Shown here one piece after another: positions 11,996 to 26,900 of a stretch of 64,000 bases of DNA (its first letter is position 1; the number at the start of each line of letters is the position of its first letter). Under the pieces are notes generated by a model, which did no database searches, was not told the origin of the DNA, and saw only the letters and a list, made by a program, of their open reading frames with translations. Position numbers and translations under genes: made by a program. The stretch comes from Hippopus hippopus (lineage: Eukaryota; Mollusca; Bivalvia; Cardiida; Cardiidae). The stretch lies in contig OX328109.1 of the NCBI GenBank assembly GCA_946811185.2, forward strand, positions 42,640,129-42,704,128, given 5' to 3'.

Positions 11996-14900
11996 ATGAA
12001 CCCTACATTTCTATGTAACATTGTACTGTTAAAAATGCTTGTCTGTTACATGACTCGAACTTTGGCAACCTTGCAAGAAAAGACTATTTTCGGATATTAT
12101 ATAGATGTACTGTCTTACGTCGACATCGAAATTATCGAAACAGTACCAAATATGGATATTCCGATGTGTGTAAAATCGTGTAAACATTCGGATATGTGTA
12201 AATATGTCAACTTCAAAAGGAACGTTGGGTTCTGTTTCCATCTTGGATTGATGACGTCACAAGACTCTGGCGTTGTCGTAACGAGGATGCCGGGATATGT
12301 CTATGGGAACAAATCAGAATGGGACCAAGTAAGTATGGCCTTAGCCTGGGTTCCAGTCCGTTCATTTTTTTCCTTTTCTATCATTCGGACGTTACATTGT
12401 CAAAAATGACGGCCTGGGGACATTCGAAAACCGATTACAGTGACATCTACTTTATTCCAGCTCTCAGCGGGGTAAAGTACGACAGATGTCGCTGCAATCG
12501 GTTCTCGAACGTAAATGACTAAAAATAGTACAATAACCTCGGTTTGCTCACTTCCTGTTTGTGAGCTATCTGTTAAAATGTTGATAACAAAATTTCAAAC
12601 AGGCTATTCATAATGACGTTGGAGGGTAGTTTAACAATAATAAGGGTCTTTGAAGGTTGCAATGTATTTTTTATAGCACTGACCGGTTCGAGAAAGCCAC
12701 TTGTATAGGAAAGCAGGCCGTTGTGTTTGAATCAGTCTAAAATGCGCGAATCCGTCGTTGTCTGCGCATGTCATATTCTTCGCAGATTCGACCTGTCTGC
12801 TATGACGCATCACCCATCCTCGTATACCTGGGAAAAGTAGGGCTTATACCGAAACTATAAGCCTATTACCCAAGCATGTAGGGGCTGTTTTAATAAATGG
12901 CAAAGGTTACATGCTAGCCGATCATAGCTGAATGAATCGCACCAGGTAGCGTTTTATTGAGTAAACGTTTATTTCATTTTGAAATTCAAAGTAAGGTTGT
13001 TTTGAAAAGTAGTCCGGTTCTGTACCCAGAATGCCCAAATTAGATAGATGTGCGTTGTCTGCGCATGTCATATTCTTCGAAGATTCGACCTGTCTGCTAT
13101 GACGCATCACCCATCCCCCGAATATTCGGGAAAAGTAGGGCTTACAGCGAAGCTATTAGCCTATTACCCAAGCATGTAGGGGCTGTTTTAATAAATGGCC
13201 GATGCATAGGTTACATGCTAGCCGATCACAGCTGAATGAATCGCACCAGCTAGCGTTTTATTGAGTAAACGTTTATTTCATTTTGAAATTCAAAGTAATG
13301 GTTGTTGTTTTGAAAAATACGTAGTCCGGTTCTGTACCCATAATGCCCATATTAGATAGATGTGTATTTGTAGAATGCCATCTAGCGGGAGATAATGGAT
13401 AGATGTGTATTTGTCGAATGCCATCTAGCGGGAGATAATGTGAATCCGTAGTTTTCGAGATTGTGACGTCACGCAAAAAACAAGTCTATAATTAGATTAT
13501 CTGCACAATTCATAGTCATGAGGAGAGCCTGGAATGTCCCCAGGCGGGGGGAAGCGATAAACAGAGAGCTGCCAAAAATCTTTAGCATACCGTGATTAAG
13601 AGAGTGTGATACGGAGTAATTAAGAAATTATTACCGCCTGGACCCAGGCTAGTATGGTCTATATCTGCTGTTAATACGATTTGAGACATACTCTATGACT
13701 AGGAGGTTTAATCAGGGATCTAATGTACGATCCCTGGTTTAATTCATCTGCGAAAAGTATCGACTTGGGTCAGCCTACGCAGTCCGCGCAGGCTGACCTG
13801 GTTTGATAAGCTACTCTTTGCAATTGGTCAATTTTCTGTATGTCCAACGAAGTCCACATAATGATTCAGTCGTTTGTTAGACAAAATGGATTTTGACGAT
13901 CCATAATTATGTGATCACTTGCTTCGTATATTGCATCACGAAGATTGTTTAAACTTCCTTTTCCAGAGCGCTGCTCATTCATACCTGTTCCTCATTACAA
14001 TTAACGAGCTGTATTTAACGTTTCGAAACGTTTTAAAATGTACACAAAGTAAAACTTGTCGAAGAAACTTTCTTTGATTTATATGAAAATTCCGAAACTT
14101 GGAAAAGGACCCAACTATGTTTAAATAGGCCTACATGCAATCGCTCATAGTTACCCGCACAGTATCCCAAACTTCTTAGTGGCATAGGAGTTAAAAATTA
14201 GTATGTATGTTGTAGACCTAGCCTAAAAAGTCACAATTCATACTGTGTTTTTTTTTTTTGTGACGTTTCATATTCATTCCATTTTGTCGTAAAGTTTAAG
14301 AATAATGTTTCAGTGCTACATTTGAGACGTTGATAGATAGGCTATGGGCCATGCGGATGGGAAGGGGGGGGGGGCTCTACAATCAAGCGGTTTAGTTACT
14401 TGGGTACTCACGGCCCGGAGAAGTCCAACTGGTTTCGTCTCAATGGTAATCAAAAACCGATTTCAACGATTTGAATCATATCACGATGAGAGGTCACCGA
14501 TGTCATTAGGCAAAGGCTTTGCATAGTCTTTCAATAAGGATACGACCACGTGATTAATGTCTCCAGCGGGGATTGAACCAGGATTTTCTGTCAATAAATC
14601 CATTTTCTTCATACATGTACCACAAAAATACGCAGAACCCATTGATGCATTATATCAAGCAAGTCATCACAATGGATGCATAAAATCCATTTACAGGGGC
14701 GTAGCTGCGTGTGTGCAAAAGGAAGTTGTGTACACTTTGAAACAAAGACTAGGGAAAAAAAAGTCTCCAGAGGCCACCAAATAGCTTGTACAATTCAAAA
14801 ATGTTCTGTGGGAGGCCCTCCAGACCCTCCTGGGAAATCCCCATCCCCTAGACGGTATTGCATTCGAGTATACTTTATTTTGGCCAGCTACGCCCCTGAC

Positions 14901-17900
14901 ATTTCATTGAATCTGGAGGTAGAAATGTCTGAGGCATGCAGAAAATTTAAAAATAGCAAAAAGTTTCGACCTATGTCAGCCTGCGCGGACTGCACAGGCT
15001 AACATGGGTCGATACTTTTTGCGGATGCAAAAGGCCCCATTTTCACAGAGCATGACTAATTTGTTCGACAGAGAAAGAGTTTTAAGCGACTAAGTTGGCA
15101 CCAAAATGTAACCAACCTTTATTGCAGGTCCAGCATTAAGGCTGAAAAGAATGAAAAGAGATTAACATTTTAATTGATTAATAATGTACTTTTCTCTGTG
15201 TTCGTTCAATAAACGGTATATAGAGGATAATCAACTAGTTGTATGTGATATTAAAAATCTGACACTAGAACTGGGTGTGATGCGGTTGAAAAAAAAACGA
15301 GTCCGAAGGACGAGATTTTTAACCGCATCACACCCAATTCGAGTGACAGATTTTTAATATCACACACAACCAGTATATTCCTAATTCACCCTTTTCTTAA
15401 TTCTAATAATTACCAAGATTGGTACAATTTAAGCAATATAGGTAAAAAGTAGTTCTGGCAAACATTCTAAAACTAAATTGTCACTACTGATGATACCATA
15501 ATTATCATCACTAGTGGTGTTATTCACTGTGGAATCCCAGAAATTCGATGATAGGAATACATACGGAATATTATACTGCAGTGACTTTCCTGGTGCTTGT
15601 ACATGATTCGAGCAGCGTGAGAAAATTTGATATCGCGCGCGACCTAAGGTCGAGCGAAATGGAAAAATTTTCTTGCGCGACGAGAAGCAAATACTTGCGC
15701 CAGGAAAGTTACTACAGCATAATATTCCTTTTCTTATATACCCAGACCTTTCAACGACAAAATATTGCAAATTATTGACATTTAATTCAAAAACGGTAAA
15801 CAAAATAAGACAAATAATGGTGAAGTATCCAGAAACCTTGTTTTTTGGAATGGCGGATGAATATTACAGCGTAAAATTTTGACCAATCAAATTACAGATG
15901 AATACATACCTATACCCATTATCTCCCGCTAGATGGCATTCTACAAATAAACATCTATCTAATTTGGGCATTCTGGGTACAGAACCGGACTACTTTTCAA
16001 AACAACTCTTTGAATTTCAAAATGAAACGTTTACTCAATAAAACGCTACCTGGTGCGATTCATTCAGCTATGATTGGCTAACATGTAATCTATGCATCGG
16101 CCATTTATTAAAACAGCCCCTACATGCTTGGGTAATAGGCTAATAGCTTCGGTATAAGCCCTACTTTTCCCAGGTATGCGGGGATGGGTGATGCGTCATA
16201 GCAGACAGGTCGAATCTTCGAAGAATATGACATGCGCAGACAACGACCTATACCGCACGTGAGTTACGTCATCATTATGTCATCATACCATATTTGGAAC
16301 CGTATTTCACAGTGTTTTTTTCTGTCGTGTGTGACATTTTATCCGCGTGCGACACATATATTTCTGCCGGAAATTTTGTATACAAAAAAATAAAAATCAT
16401 CATGTGACAAGTGCATATAAATATGAAATAAACGTATTGATTCTTTGCATGAAATATTTGCAGGGATCGACCTTTGGTAAAACCGGAGTTGCATCTCGCA
16501 TAGTGCTTTGGTATGGAAATGCTTTGTACTCTAACCGAGTTTAACTTACAACAAATATTATTATACTGCAAAGAAATTTCTCGTGATCTGATTGGATAAT
16601 CTGCCCCGAACATATATATCATGTACACTGGCAAAACCAACGTAAAAGCAGTTTCCCTTTCGGGAACCCCGTAGACATGACTACACTTTCAACACAACAT
16701 CCAAAATGGCGGCGTCGATCAAGATTAACATCAAGATTATGCGCCAAGCTGCACGTTTTAGCACGTATTACCAAGGTTTCAGTGACGTCAATTCCCAGTG
16801 ACGTCAGTTTTCATTGAATCGGGGCACTCAGAAGGAAATTCTACTTCGTCAGCGTACTCAATTTTTTAAACCAAAAAACAGGTAAAATTCGCTTAACAAA
16901 CGTTGGATTGGTAAAACTTTGCTGTATAATAAATTCGTTGTACGGTCAGGTGGCAGGGGACTTGGAAACTTGTTCACGGCTGTGGTGAATCATGTCGCTA
17001 CCTCGCCTTCGGCTCGGGGCGACATGATTCACCACAGCCGTGAACAAGTTTCCAAGTCCCGTGCCACCTGACCGTACAACTAATATTATTATACTGCAAA
17101 GAAATTTCTCGTGATCTGATTGGATAATATGCCCCGAACATATATATCATGTACACTGGCAAAACCAACGTAAAAGCAGTTTCCTTTTCGGGAGCCCCGT
17201 ATACATGACTACACTTTCAACACAACATCCAAAATGGCGGCGTCGATCAAGATTAATATCAAGATTGTGCACCAAACTGCACGTTTTACCAAGGTTTCAG
17301 TGACGTCAGTTCCCAGTGACGTCAGTTTTCATTGAATTGGGGCACTCAGAAGGGAAATTATACTTCGTCAGCGTACTCAATTTTTGAAACCAAAAAAGCA
17401 GGTAAATTTCTCTTAACACACGTTGGAATGGTAAAACTTTGCAGTTTAATAAATTCATTGTACGGTCAGGCGGTAGGGGACTTGGAAACTTGTTCACGGC
17501 TGTGGTTAATAATGTCGCCACCTCGCCTTCGGCCCGGGGCGACATGATTCACCACAGCCGTGAACAAGTTTCCAAGTCCCGTACCACCTGGTCGTACAAC
17601 TAATATTATTACACTGCAAAGACATTTCTCGTGATCTGATTGGATAATATGCCCCGAACATATATATCACGTACACTGGCAAAACCCACGTAAAAGCAGT
17701 TTCCCTTTCGAGACCCTCGTAAACATGACCACACTTTCAACACAACATCCAAAAATGGCGCCGTCGATCGATCGGTACGAGCCGCCCACAAGACAAACAT
17801 ACTGAGTAGCCTGCATCATAATATTACTAGTTTCCCTTGATTGTTGTCATTAAAACAGAAAGAACGGGTTATTTTTGAAAATAAATGAATATAGAACTTT

Positions 17901-20900
17901 ACATGGATTGTCGTTTGATTTCATTCTTAAACAAATACACGGGAGGTTAAAACGAGCCATCCCTTCGTCAGGTAAGCGAATTGTGAGGTGTCGAAACTCA
18001 TACATTGTGCATAACGTTGAAAAGATAACGTAATGGTCGTTTGAGGCAACTAGTGGTCGTTTACTTTTGCCAACAAATCATTAAAACTCATAGTCACTTA
18101 CTTTGAAGTTGTTTAAATCCATGTTTAAATAAAAATACGACGAATGTCTATAACAGTGATACCATCAAGATTATTCACCAAACTGCACGTTTTACCAAGA
18201 TTTAAGTGACGTCAGTTCCCAGTGACGTCAGTTTTCATTGAATTTGGGGCACTCAGAAGGGAAATTCTAATACGTCAGCGTACTCAATTTTTGAGACCAT
18301 AAAACAGGGAAATTTCGCTTAACAAACGTTGGAATGGTAAAACTTTGCAGTATAATAAATTAATTGTACGGTCAGGTGACAGGGGACTTGGAAACTTGTT
18401 CACGGCTGTGGCGAATAATGTAGCCACCTCGCCTTCGGCTCGGGGCGACATGATTCACCACACCCTGAACAAGTTTCCAAGTCCCCTGCCATCTGACCGT
18501 ACAACTAATAATGGTTGTTGCTATTGCACTAGTACAGATAACCGTCCCCCAGTGCAATTTTTTGTTTTAGATGGGTCGCATCCGGGTACAGACACGATCG
18601 CGAAAGTCTCCTCATGGATTATGTGCGCATCAATATACTCTCATATTTTCACAAATTGACGATAAAAAATTAGAATTCGAACATACCTGCGACTTGCCTA
18701 TTCATAAATCATTCGTTTCGAATACAAATATTTTCAATTTAAACCCTAAACACGAAAAACCGATTTTAATTCATCTTTTACACGAGATGTTTCCGCTCCC
18801 CAAAATAGACAAAAATGGAGCTACCAAACACGATAAATTTCGTTAGTTCCCACCCGCCCCACGAGATTTTCATTTTATAAACGACTTCTAAAAGCTCTTT
18901 AGGTCATGAAAAGTTTAATAAATTGTTCCTGGTCATGTGTGTCACATAAAATTACATGTACACCTGTATTTCGCTGCAACAGGCCTACAGATTTAACCGA
19001 CGAAACAGATAGTGAGTAGGGCCTACAGCGCTGAAGCTTTTCTACTGGAAAATTCACGATGGACTTGGGACGGTACGGTGCACAATAAATGTCCAAATAT
19101 TAACAGAAGCACCATAAACATCTCATTATTGAGACAACTAGTTGAACCAACTTGTACTTCAGTTCTGAACTTACGAGACTGCCTGAAATAAATAATGGTG
19201 GTGTGTGTTTTGGCGTAAGTATTCAAGGAGAAACATTCAGTGTTCACCTTTTTTAAAATGAAAAAAAGGTGAATAACTTGTTAATCTCGAGAAGAAAATG
19301 AAATTTATGGTGTTTGGCAGCCATTTTATGTTTATTATGGGAAACGTTACATCTCGGGCTGCATTTCGACAAACCTCAAACTTGGTGGCAAGAGAAATGG
19401 CACGTGAAATCATTTCGGGGAAAAGGGATATGGGCTCGTACCCAGCATTTGTTCCTACTTTTTGTTTAAACAAAGTCAACAGTTGTCCAGTGAAGGGACA
19501 AACACGTTCTCCTGTCCCCATTGTGTTTTTCAATACCGTCTATCGTATGTACGTAAAAGCTTTATTTTGTGCGTTTATTATACCTGTAAACCCTTTTCCA
19601 ACGACAAACTTTAGACATTTCCTAATTCTAAAAATCTGCAAATTGCAAAGTCAAAATTTGTACAAATGAGCGTAAGTACTATGACAGGATAGAAAGCATT
19701 GTCAGAAAAGGAAACCAGCATTTTTTCCTTTTTTCACAATGTATTTAAAAGCTTTCCTTCTTAGTGTCGTGAAATGGTAAAACCGCCCAACAGTTGAAAA
19801 ATCCTCCACTTACAATCAATGCAGTTAGAATAAAAATATTGTTCCGTGAAAGAGTAGGTACATTTCCGGTTCGTATACAACATTCATTGATTGCTAAAAT
19901 GTACTTCAGGACATGCGAACAAGGTTTTGTTATATTGCTAGATCCGAATAATAGTTTAACTCGAAATTCGATAAGTTATTTCAGGCCTCTGATCCGAAAT
20001 GGACATGTCAGATTTTTACCGGAAGTATTTCTTTTGTCCAAGTAAATATTGCCGCCGTTCGAGACTCGGCTTTTTTATCCGCCACCGAAGGCGGAGGAAT
20101 ATAGTTTTTGCGTGGTCCGTCCGTTTGTCCGTCCGTCTGTCCGTCCAGACAGATATCTTCTAAAATCCTTGACGAAAATTGATGAAACTTCATACATGAG
20201 CTCCTTACGATAGTCCGCCGATATACTTTTTTTATGTCATTATTGAATATCGTGTCATGGCAAAAGGGGAATTGATGTATCTATCCAATATGGACCGGTA
20301 CCTCTTTACTGGACAAAATTTTATGAAACTTCATATTTATGTTGTATATCGTAACTCAAAGACAATCATTATTTTTTTTTATTGAATGAAATGCCATGTC
20401 ATGCAAAAAGGGCCTTAATGTATAATTTCATTATGGACCAAGAACAAAAAGGCCACGTGTACATGCAAAACACAATACCTCTAATATGTTTCTATCAAAA
20501 AAAGGTCTTTTTCGGAGGTGGATATCATTTCAACGAAATAACTTGTTAAATTTTTTTCCTGATACAAATTTGCGGCTTACATGTTTGAAAACGTCCTTGT
20601 ATACCCAGTACCAAAACCCAGAGTTTCAACGACCCTTAGGAGAAAATTAATCATCAGATTTTTAAAACATTGCGGGAAAAGGAGAAAATGCTGGTCACCA
20701 GCATTTTCTCCTTTTCCCGCAATATTTTCTACCTGTCCCAAGACAAACTCTAACACTGAGCCATATTTTAATCAGACATCTGCAAATGCTTTGAAAATGG
20801 ACGAGTATACATACTCGTTTATTTATCGTATGGTAAAGAGCTAAACATTAAATAGGTTTTTTTTTTTGAGAGGAGGTACTCTTTGTTATGGGTTCAACCT

Positions 20901-23900
20901 TTCATTGGCTTGAATAATCCGGAAGAAATATGTCTACTCAAAGGAGAAATCGATGTCCTAGAATTACAAGGTCGTAAATAAAAGAATCTGTTATGAAAAA
21001 ATTGTAAAAAAAAAACGAAAATAACCTTTCACTTACGACCTTTGTTAGCGCCTGTCCCATTGAATTTGAAAAATGTCCCATTATAAATCAAATTACTGAG
21101 GCTATGTTCCTTTAACTCGAAAATGTCCCATCTTAATGCAGACAGATGGGACATCGTCCCTTTTTAGTTGGAAAAATGTCCCATCATAATGCAGACAGGT
21201 GGGACATCGTCCCTTTTTAGTTGGAAAAATGTCCATACATAATGCAGACAGGTGGGGTAGAGAGATAAATCCTTTATTCAATACTTGATCTTTACAGATC
21301 TTCATCATCAAATTCTCACAAACAAGTATTTGTAATTATGGTGCTAGTGCAGTTGAAGTCAGGTAAGGTGAGTAAAACAGGAGTAGCCTACATGGTTTTT
21401 GATTATTAAATGATAAACCATCATTTAACTGAATGTTTGTAGGTTTAGCTATAAGAAAAATAGTAGAGTGATGTGACAAAAATGGACAATTTCTACAGAA
21501 ATATCTTCACTCAATGTCACAGCATTCTACATATTCATTTTTCAAAACGAAAACAATTTTTAACTATGCTTCTTAGTAAAGTGTTTATATATATGTGTGT
21601 ATATATTTGGCGGGTGAACCCAAAATATAATGCTCTCTACCAGAAAACTGCGTGTATTCTGTAACAAAAATCTAAAATAATGAAATACTAGCTTGAAGAA
21701 CTGCGGTGCTTAAAGGCTTCTACGACAAACTTACTAAGGTTCTTAAAAAATTAGGTTATTTTTGGTACTCATTAATTCAATGAATTGAATGAACTTTGCA
21801 CATTTCGCTCCTTGTAATAATATTTTCTAATATATTTTTTTCTTCCCTTTTGAGTTGGAAAATGTCTCATCATAATGCAGCCAGGTGGAACATTGTTCCG
21901 TTTAACTGGAAAAATATCCCATCATAATGCAGACAGGTGGGACATCGTCCCTTTTTAGATGGAAAAATGTCTCATCATAATGCAGACAGGTGGTACATCT
22001 TCCCTTTTGTGTTAAGAAAAAAAAGAGTCCCATCATAGTGCAGACAGTTGAGACATCGTCTCTTTTGAGTTGGAAAAATGTCCCATCATAATGCAGACAG
22101 GTGGGACATCGTCCCTTTTTTCGTTGGAAAAACGTTCTATCATAATGCAGACAGGTGGGACACCGTCCCTTTTTTGTTGGAAAAATGTCCCATTATAATG
22201 CAGACAGGTGGGACATTGTCCCTTTTTAGTTGGAAAAAATGTCTCATCATAATGCAGATAGTGGGACATCGTCCCCTTTTAGTTGGAAAAATGTCCTGTC
22301 ATTATGCAGACAGGTGGTACATCGTCCTTTTGAGTTGGGAAAAAAAATCCCATCATAGTGCAGACAGGTGAGACATCGTCTCTTTTGAGTTGGAAAAATG
22401 TACCATCATAATGCAGACAGGTGGGACATCGTCCCTTTTGAGTTGAAAAAAAAAAGTCCCATCATAATGCAGACAGGTGGGACATCGTCCCTTTTTTCTT
22501 TGGAAAAACGTCCCATAATAATGCAGACAGGTGGGACATCGTCCCTTTTTTCGTTGGAAAAATGTCCCATCATAATGCAGAGGGGTGGGACACCGTCGCT
22601 TTTTAGTTGGAAAATGTCCCATCATAATGCAGAGGGGTGGGACACCGTCGCTTTTTAGTTGGAAAATGTCCCATCATAATGCAGACAGATGGGACCTCGT
22701 CCCTTTTGAGCTAGAAAATCTCCCATCATAATGCACAGTCATTTACAAATTCATTTGCTAATTAGTCTTTAATGCATTTGTGTCGGCCATTCAGTTTATA
22801 GCATCTCCTATTTCTGCAAGTTTTTGGGACAATTTTCCCAAATCTAAATTCTTGGCAGCAGAATAATCCTCCAAAAAAATGGTCCAATGATTCTATCTGG
22901 AGCTGTGATTAAGAGTTATTCTGGAGTTAGAGTTTTGTTAGTATTATGTACCGTCCCTCACTAAACAATCTAATGTTTTAACGACCCTATGGAAGAAGCC
23001 TTTTGAAAAACATTGTTGGTTGAAAAAGGAGAAAATACTGGTAATTAGCATTCTCTCCCTTTTCTCAATGTTTTCACTTTTTTTTTTTTTTCAATTTTTT
23101 TTTTTATTCCACATTAACTCTGTCATCTGCAAATTTTTACGCTTTGAATTTTGGACCAATGTACAATTTTGTTGTCCGGTAAAGAGTAAACCGGAAATTG
23201 CAGGGTCTATTTTCGGCCACAAAATCTATATCCGCGATAAAAAGTGTACGAATGGCGTTATAATTGAGACCGCCTTTTCATTCGAAAGTTTATAAGATCT
23301 AAATCTCAATACTTTTAGTATTTCATTTATTTTATAAGGCGGGATTACACTTTTCATCTGCTTGCACGGGCTTATTTCATTTTCATTTTTTTAATGGAAG
23401 CGAAAGGGGGGGGGGGGTAGGGATTAATTTTGTTATTATATTTCCATACATGTTTTGAGCGGCTGGAGTACCAAATTGTGATAGTAATGGCTTACCTAAA
23501 TCGATGATTTCTGCTTTCAGAGGTCAACTCGTGCATTTTACGACAAACGATTTGTTTTTGTCTGGTAGTAGATGAATACATCTCTAAACAATGTGATAAG
23601 AGAAGTAACTGCTCTTAAAGACATTTTCACGTGCAACAATTCATATATTGTTTAATTGCTTACTTACCTTATCCAAAAATCTATTGGCATTATCGCCTGC
23701 TACAAATTTGCTTAGGAGGTAATGTATCAACACTAAACACAGATCTATACGTCGACTTTTATAACTGTTACGTTAAGTCTTTACCACACGACAAAAATGT
23801 AGACTTGTCGAAATTGAAAGCATTTACAGATTACAATTTAAATGTGGCTCAAACGATGGAATTTGTCTGTAAAAGGTTAGAAAACATGGTGGAAATAGGA

Positions 23901-26900
23901 AAAGATGCATTTTCTGCTTTTTCCACAACGTTTTCAGAAGACTTTTTCTTGAGGGTCGTTAAAACTCGGTATTGTGTGGTACAGGCTTGGCAGTGGTTAC
24001 AATTGGCCTACCTGAATACGATTCACCATGATTGTCTAATTGGAGAGGTCATCAGACCTCTCCAACACTGGTGAATTTAAAAGGCAGACTGCCACAGAAT
24101 TTGCTGTCTAAATCCATTTTTCTTGCGAAATTGTTCTGATACACAGTCTGTTCCGTCATGGTTTTGTAAAAAAAGCGAAATCAAAAAACCGAAACAGGAA
24201 ATAGACGTGGTTTATTTTTATATGACGAATTTCAGAAAAGATTTGTTTATTAATTTGCCATGGCTGCAAATGACCTTTCAAATAATTGTAAGTTTTCATT
24301 AAGCAAATAAATCTAAGCAGAAGGAAAAATGAGAAGAATTTCATTAAAAAAGAGAAAAAAGACCGCTGGACAAGATCATGCGACTTGAAAAGGCGACAAG
24401 AAGGTCAAATGACCGTCATGTAAAGCATTTGAGGTTTCTACGCGGCGGCTTTTTTACTTGTTTGTTTACATGTACCAAAATATATTGCAATTAAAAGCCA
24501 ATAAACTATTTGAAAACATTGATGCTGACCTCTCCTGGCTTCTTTTGTAAAGAAGCCAACTTGTACTGTATAGATTCAAGCTTACAATGTGCTGGGATGT
24601 GTCGTGCTTTGAAATTTGTATATATTGCCATCGTTTGGAATATGAGAAACGGGCTCTTTTTAGGTGGAGAGACATTCTTTTTAGAATGATAGATCTAGAT
24701 CTACCAATGATAAAATATGGCATGTAAAATGAACTTTTGCTGGAAACCAGTGCAAGTCTCCGTTACATGTTTTTTTCAAAACTTGCTGTGAATAGCTGGG
24801 CTTAAAAAAAAAAAAAACGTCGTATCTTACAGTAGATCTAGATCTACCGATGAGTTAGTTTGTTTCGTAAATTAATCCTGACCGTGAGTTCCCATGTTAT
24901 AGATCTATATCAATTTTACTAGTATTGAACTTCAACTTTATTTTAAATATTTACAGAAACCTGTAAATTATTCAACATTTTCATCCGACTGATCAAACAT
25001 CTCTTGCTATATATGGTCTGCAACATGCGAAAAGGGGTATTTGGACATTTGCGTAAATTGTCGTCTCGGATCAGCCTGCGCAGTCCGACCAGGCTAATCC
25101 GAGACGGCACTTTACGACTACGTTAGATTTTGTGGTACAGTAGACTTGCACAAAACAGGAAATTACATAAAATCGGAAAGTGCCGTCTCGGATTAGCCTG
25201 TGCGGACTGCGCAGGCTGATCCGAGACTTTACGCAAATGTCAGAATGTCCTTTTTCGCGTGTAGCAGGCCAATTATGTAAAGCCATGGTATTTGCTTTTT
25301 TGCATGTCTTAAATTTACTTTTTTCATTCACTAACTTATTAATATTCCAATAGATCGATATGGCTTCACGGAATTTAAGTGATTAAAAAATGCAAACTAA
25401 AACTGTCTTCTGCACTTAAGTGCAATGTACTGTGAGTATCCAGCAATAAGCGAGTAAAATACACCTGCTTCTTCGACTGGATTCCAGCCTGATGGGCTCC
25501 GGTCTGCTTTTTTTTTCCTTTTATGTTTTCTAATGTTACTTTGTGAAAACAACAGATTACTTTCATTCTTCTTTACAGACCGTGATAAGGAGATCGCAAT
25601 AGTAGAATAATTAAGAAGTTAACGTCGGCGCTTTGACCCAGGCTAACTTGATTCTAACTTTTAAGCTATAACCACGTACTGTTGTTTATTTTCAGACAAG
25701 CAGCGGTGTGCATCAGAAAACAGGTAAGCCTTACAAATGTGCGTTCTACTGTAGCCTTCTTAGGGAGTCGGTTTTTTAGCTCACCTGAGCACAACGTGCT
25801 CAAGGTGAGCTATTGTGATCGCCCTACGTCCGGCGTCCGTCGTCTGTCAACAATGTCTTTAAACATCTTCTTCTCCTAAACCACTGGGCCAATCTTGATG
25901 AAACTTGGCAGGGATGTTCCTTGGGTGAAGCTCTACCAAAGGTGTTCAAAGAATTAAATTCCACTCTTAACTCTGGTTGCCATGGCAACAAAAAGGAAAA
26001 AAAAATGCAAAATCTTTGAAAATCTTCTCCTCTGAAACTGGAAAGCGTAGAGCTTTGATATTTGGTATGTAGTATCTTCTAGTAGACCTCTACCAAGTTT
26101 GTTCATATGATACCCCTGGGGTCAAAACTGGCCCAGCCCCTTGGATCAGAAGTTCGAACATAGGAACAAAGAAGGAAAACTTTAAAATTCTTCTTCTCTA
26201 AAACGGGAAGGTGTAGAGCTTTGATATTTGGTATGTAGCATCTCCTAGTAGACCTCTACCAAGTTTGTTCAAATAAACCCGCTGGGGTCAAAACTGGCCC
26301 CGCTCTGGGGGTCACAAGTTCGAACATTGGAACAAAGAAGGGAAACTTTAAAATTCTTCTTCTCTGAAACTGGAAGGCGTAGAGCTTTGATATTTGATTT
26401 GTAGCATCTCCTAGTGGACCTCTACCAAGTTTGTTCATATGATACCCCTGGGGTCAAAACTGGCCCAGCCCCTTGGATCAGAAGTTCGAACATAGGAACA
26501 AAGAAGGAAAACTTTAAAATTCTTCTTCTCTAAAACGGAAGGTGTAGAGCTTTGATATTTGGTATGTAGCATCTCCTAGTAGACCTCTACCAAGTTTGTT
26601 CATACGCTGCCCCTGGGGTCAAAACTTGCCCAGCCCCAGGTGTCACAAGTTTGAACATGGGAACAAAGAAGGAAAACTTTAAAATTCTTCTTCTCCAAAC
26701 GGGAAGGCGTAGAGCTTTGATATTTGGTATGTAGCATCTCCAAGTGGACCTCTACCAAGTTTTTTCAAATGATGGTGCTGGGGTGAAAACTGGCCCAGCC
26801 CCGGTGGTCACAAGTTCGAACATAGGAACAAAGAAGGAAAACTTTAAAAGTCTTCTTTTCTGAAACTGGAAGGCGTAGAGCTTTGATATTTGGTATGTGG

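Noticed and set aside
12440..12525. Alternative terminal exon after a TTTATTCCAG acceptor
   Set aside because: It would add only four residues (LSAG) before a stop; no further support.
14676..15002. 108-aa ORF
   Set aside because: Lies across the nested hAT-like and family B MITEs.
19298..19669. 123-aa ORF with many hydrophobic residues
   Set aside because: Spans repeat G and a family A MITE; no domain and a mirrored ORF on the other strand.
22033..22658. Long open frames on both strands with repeated CPTCLHYDGTFFQ-type peptides
   Set aside because: They are translations of the ~55-bp minisatellite in both directions; no start, codon or splice evidence.
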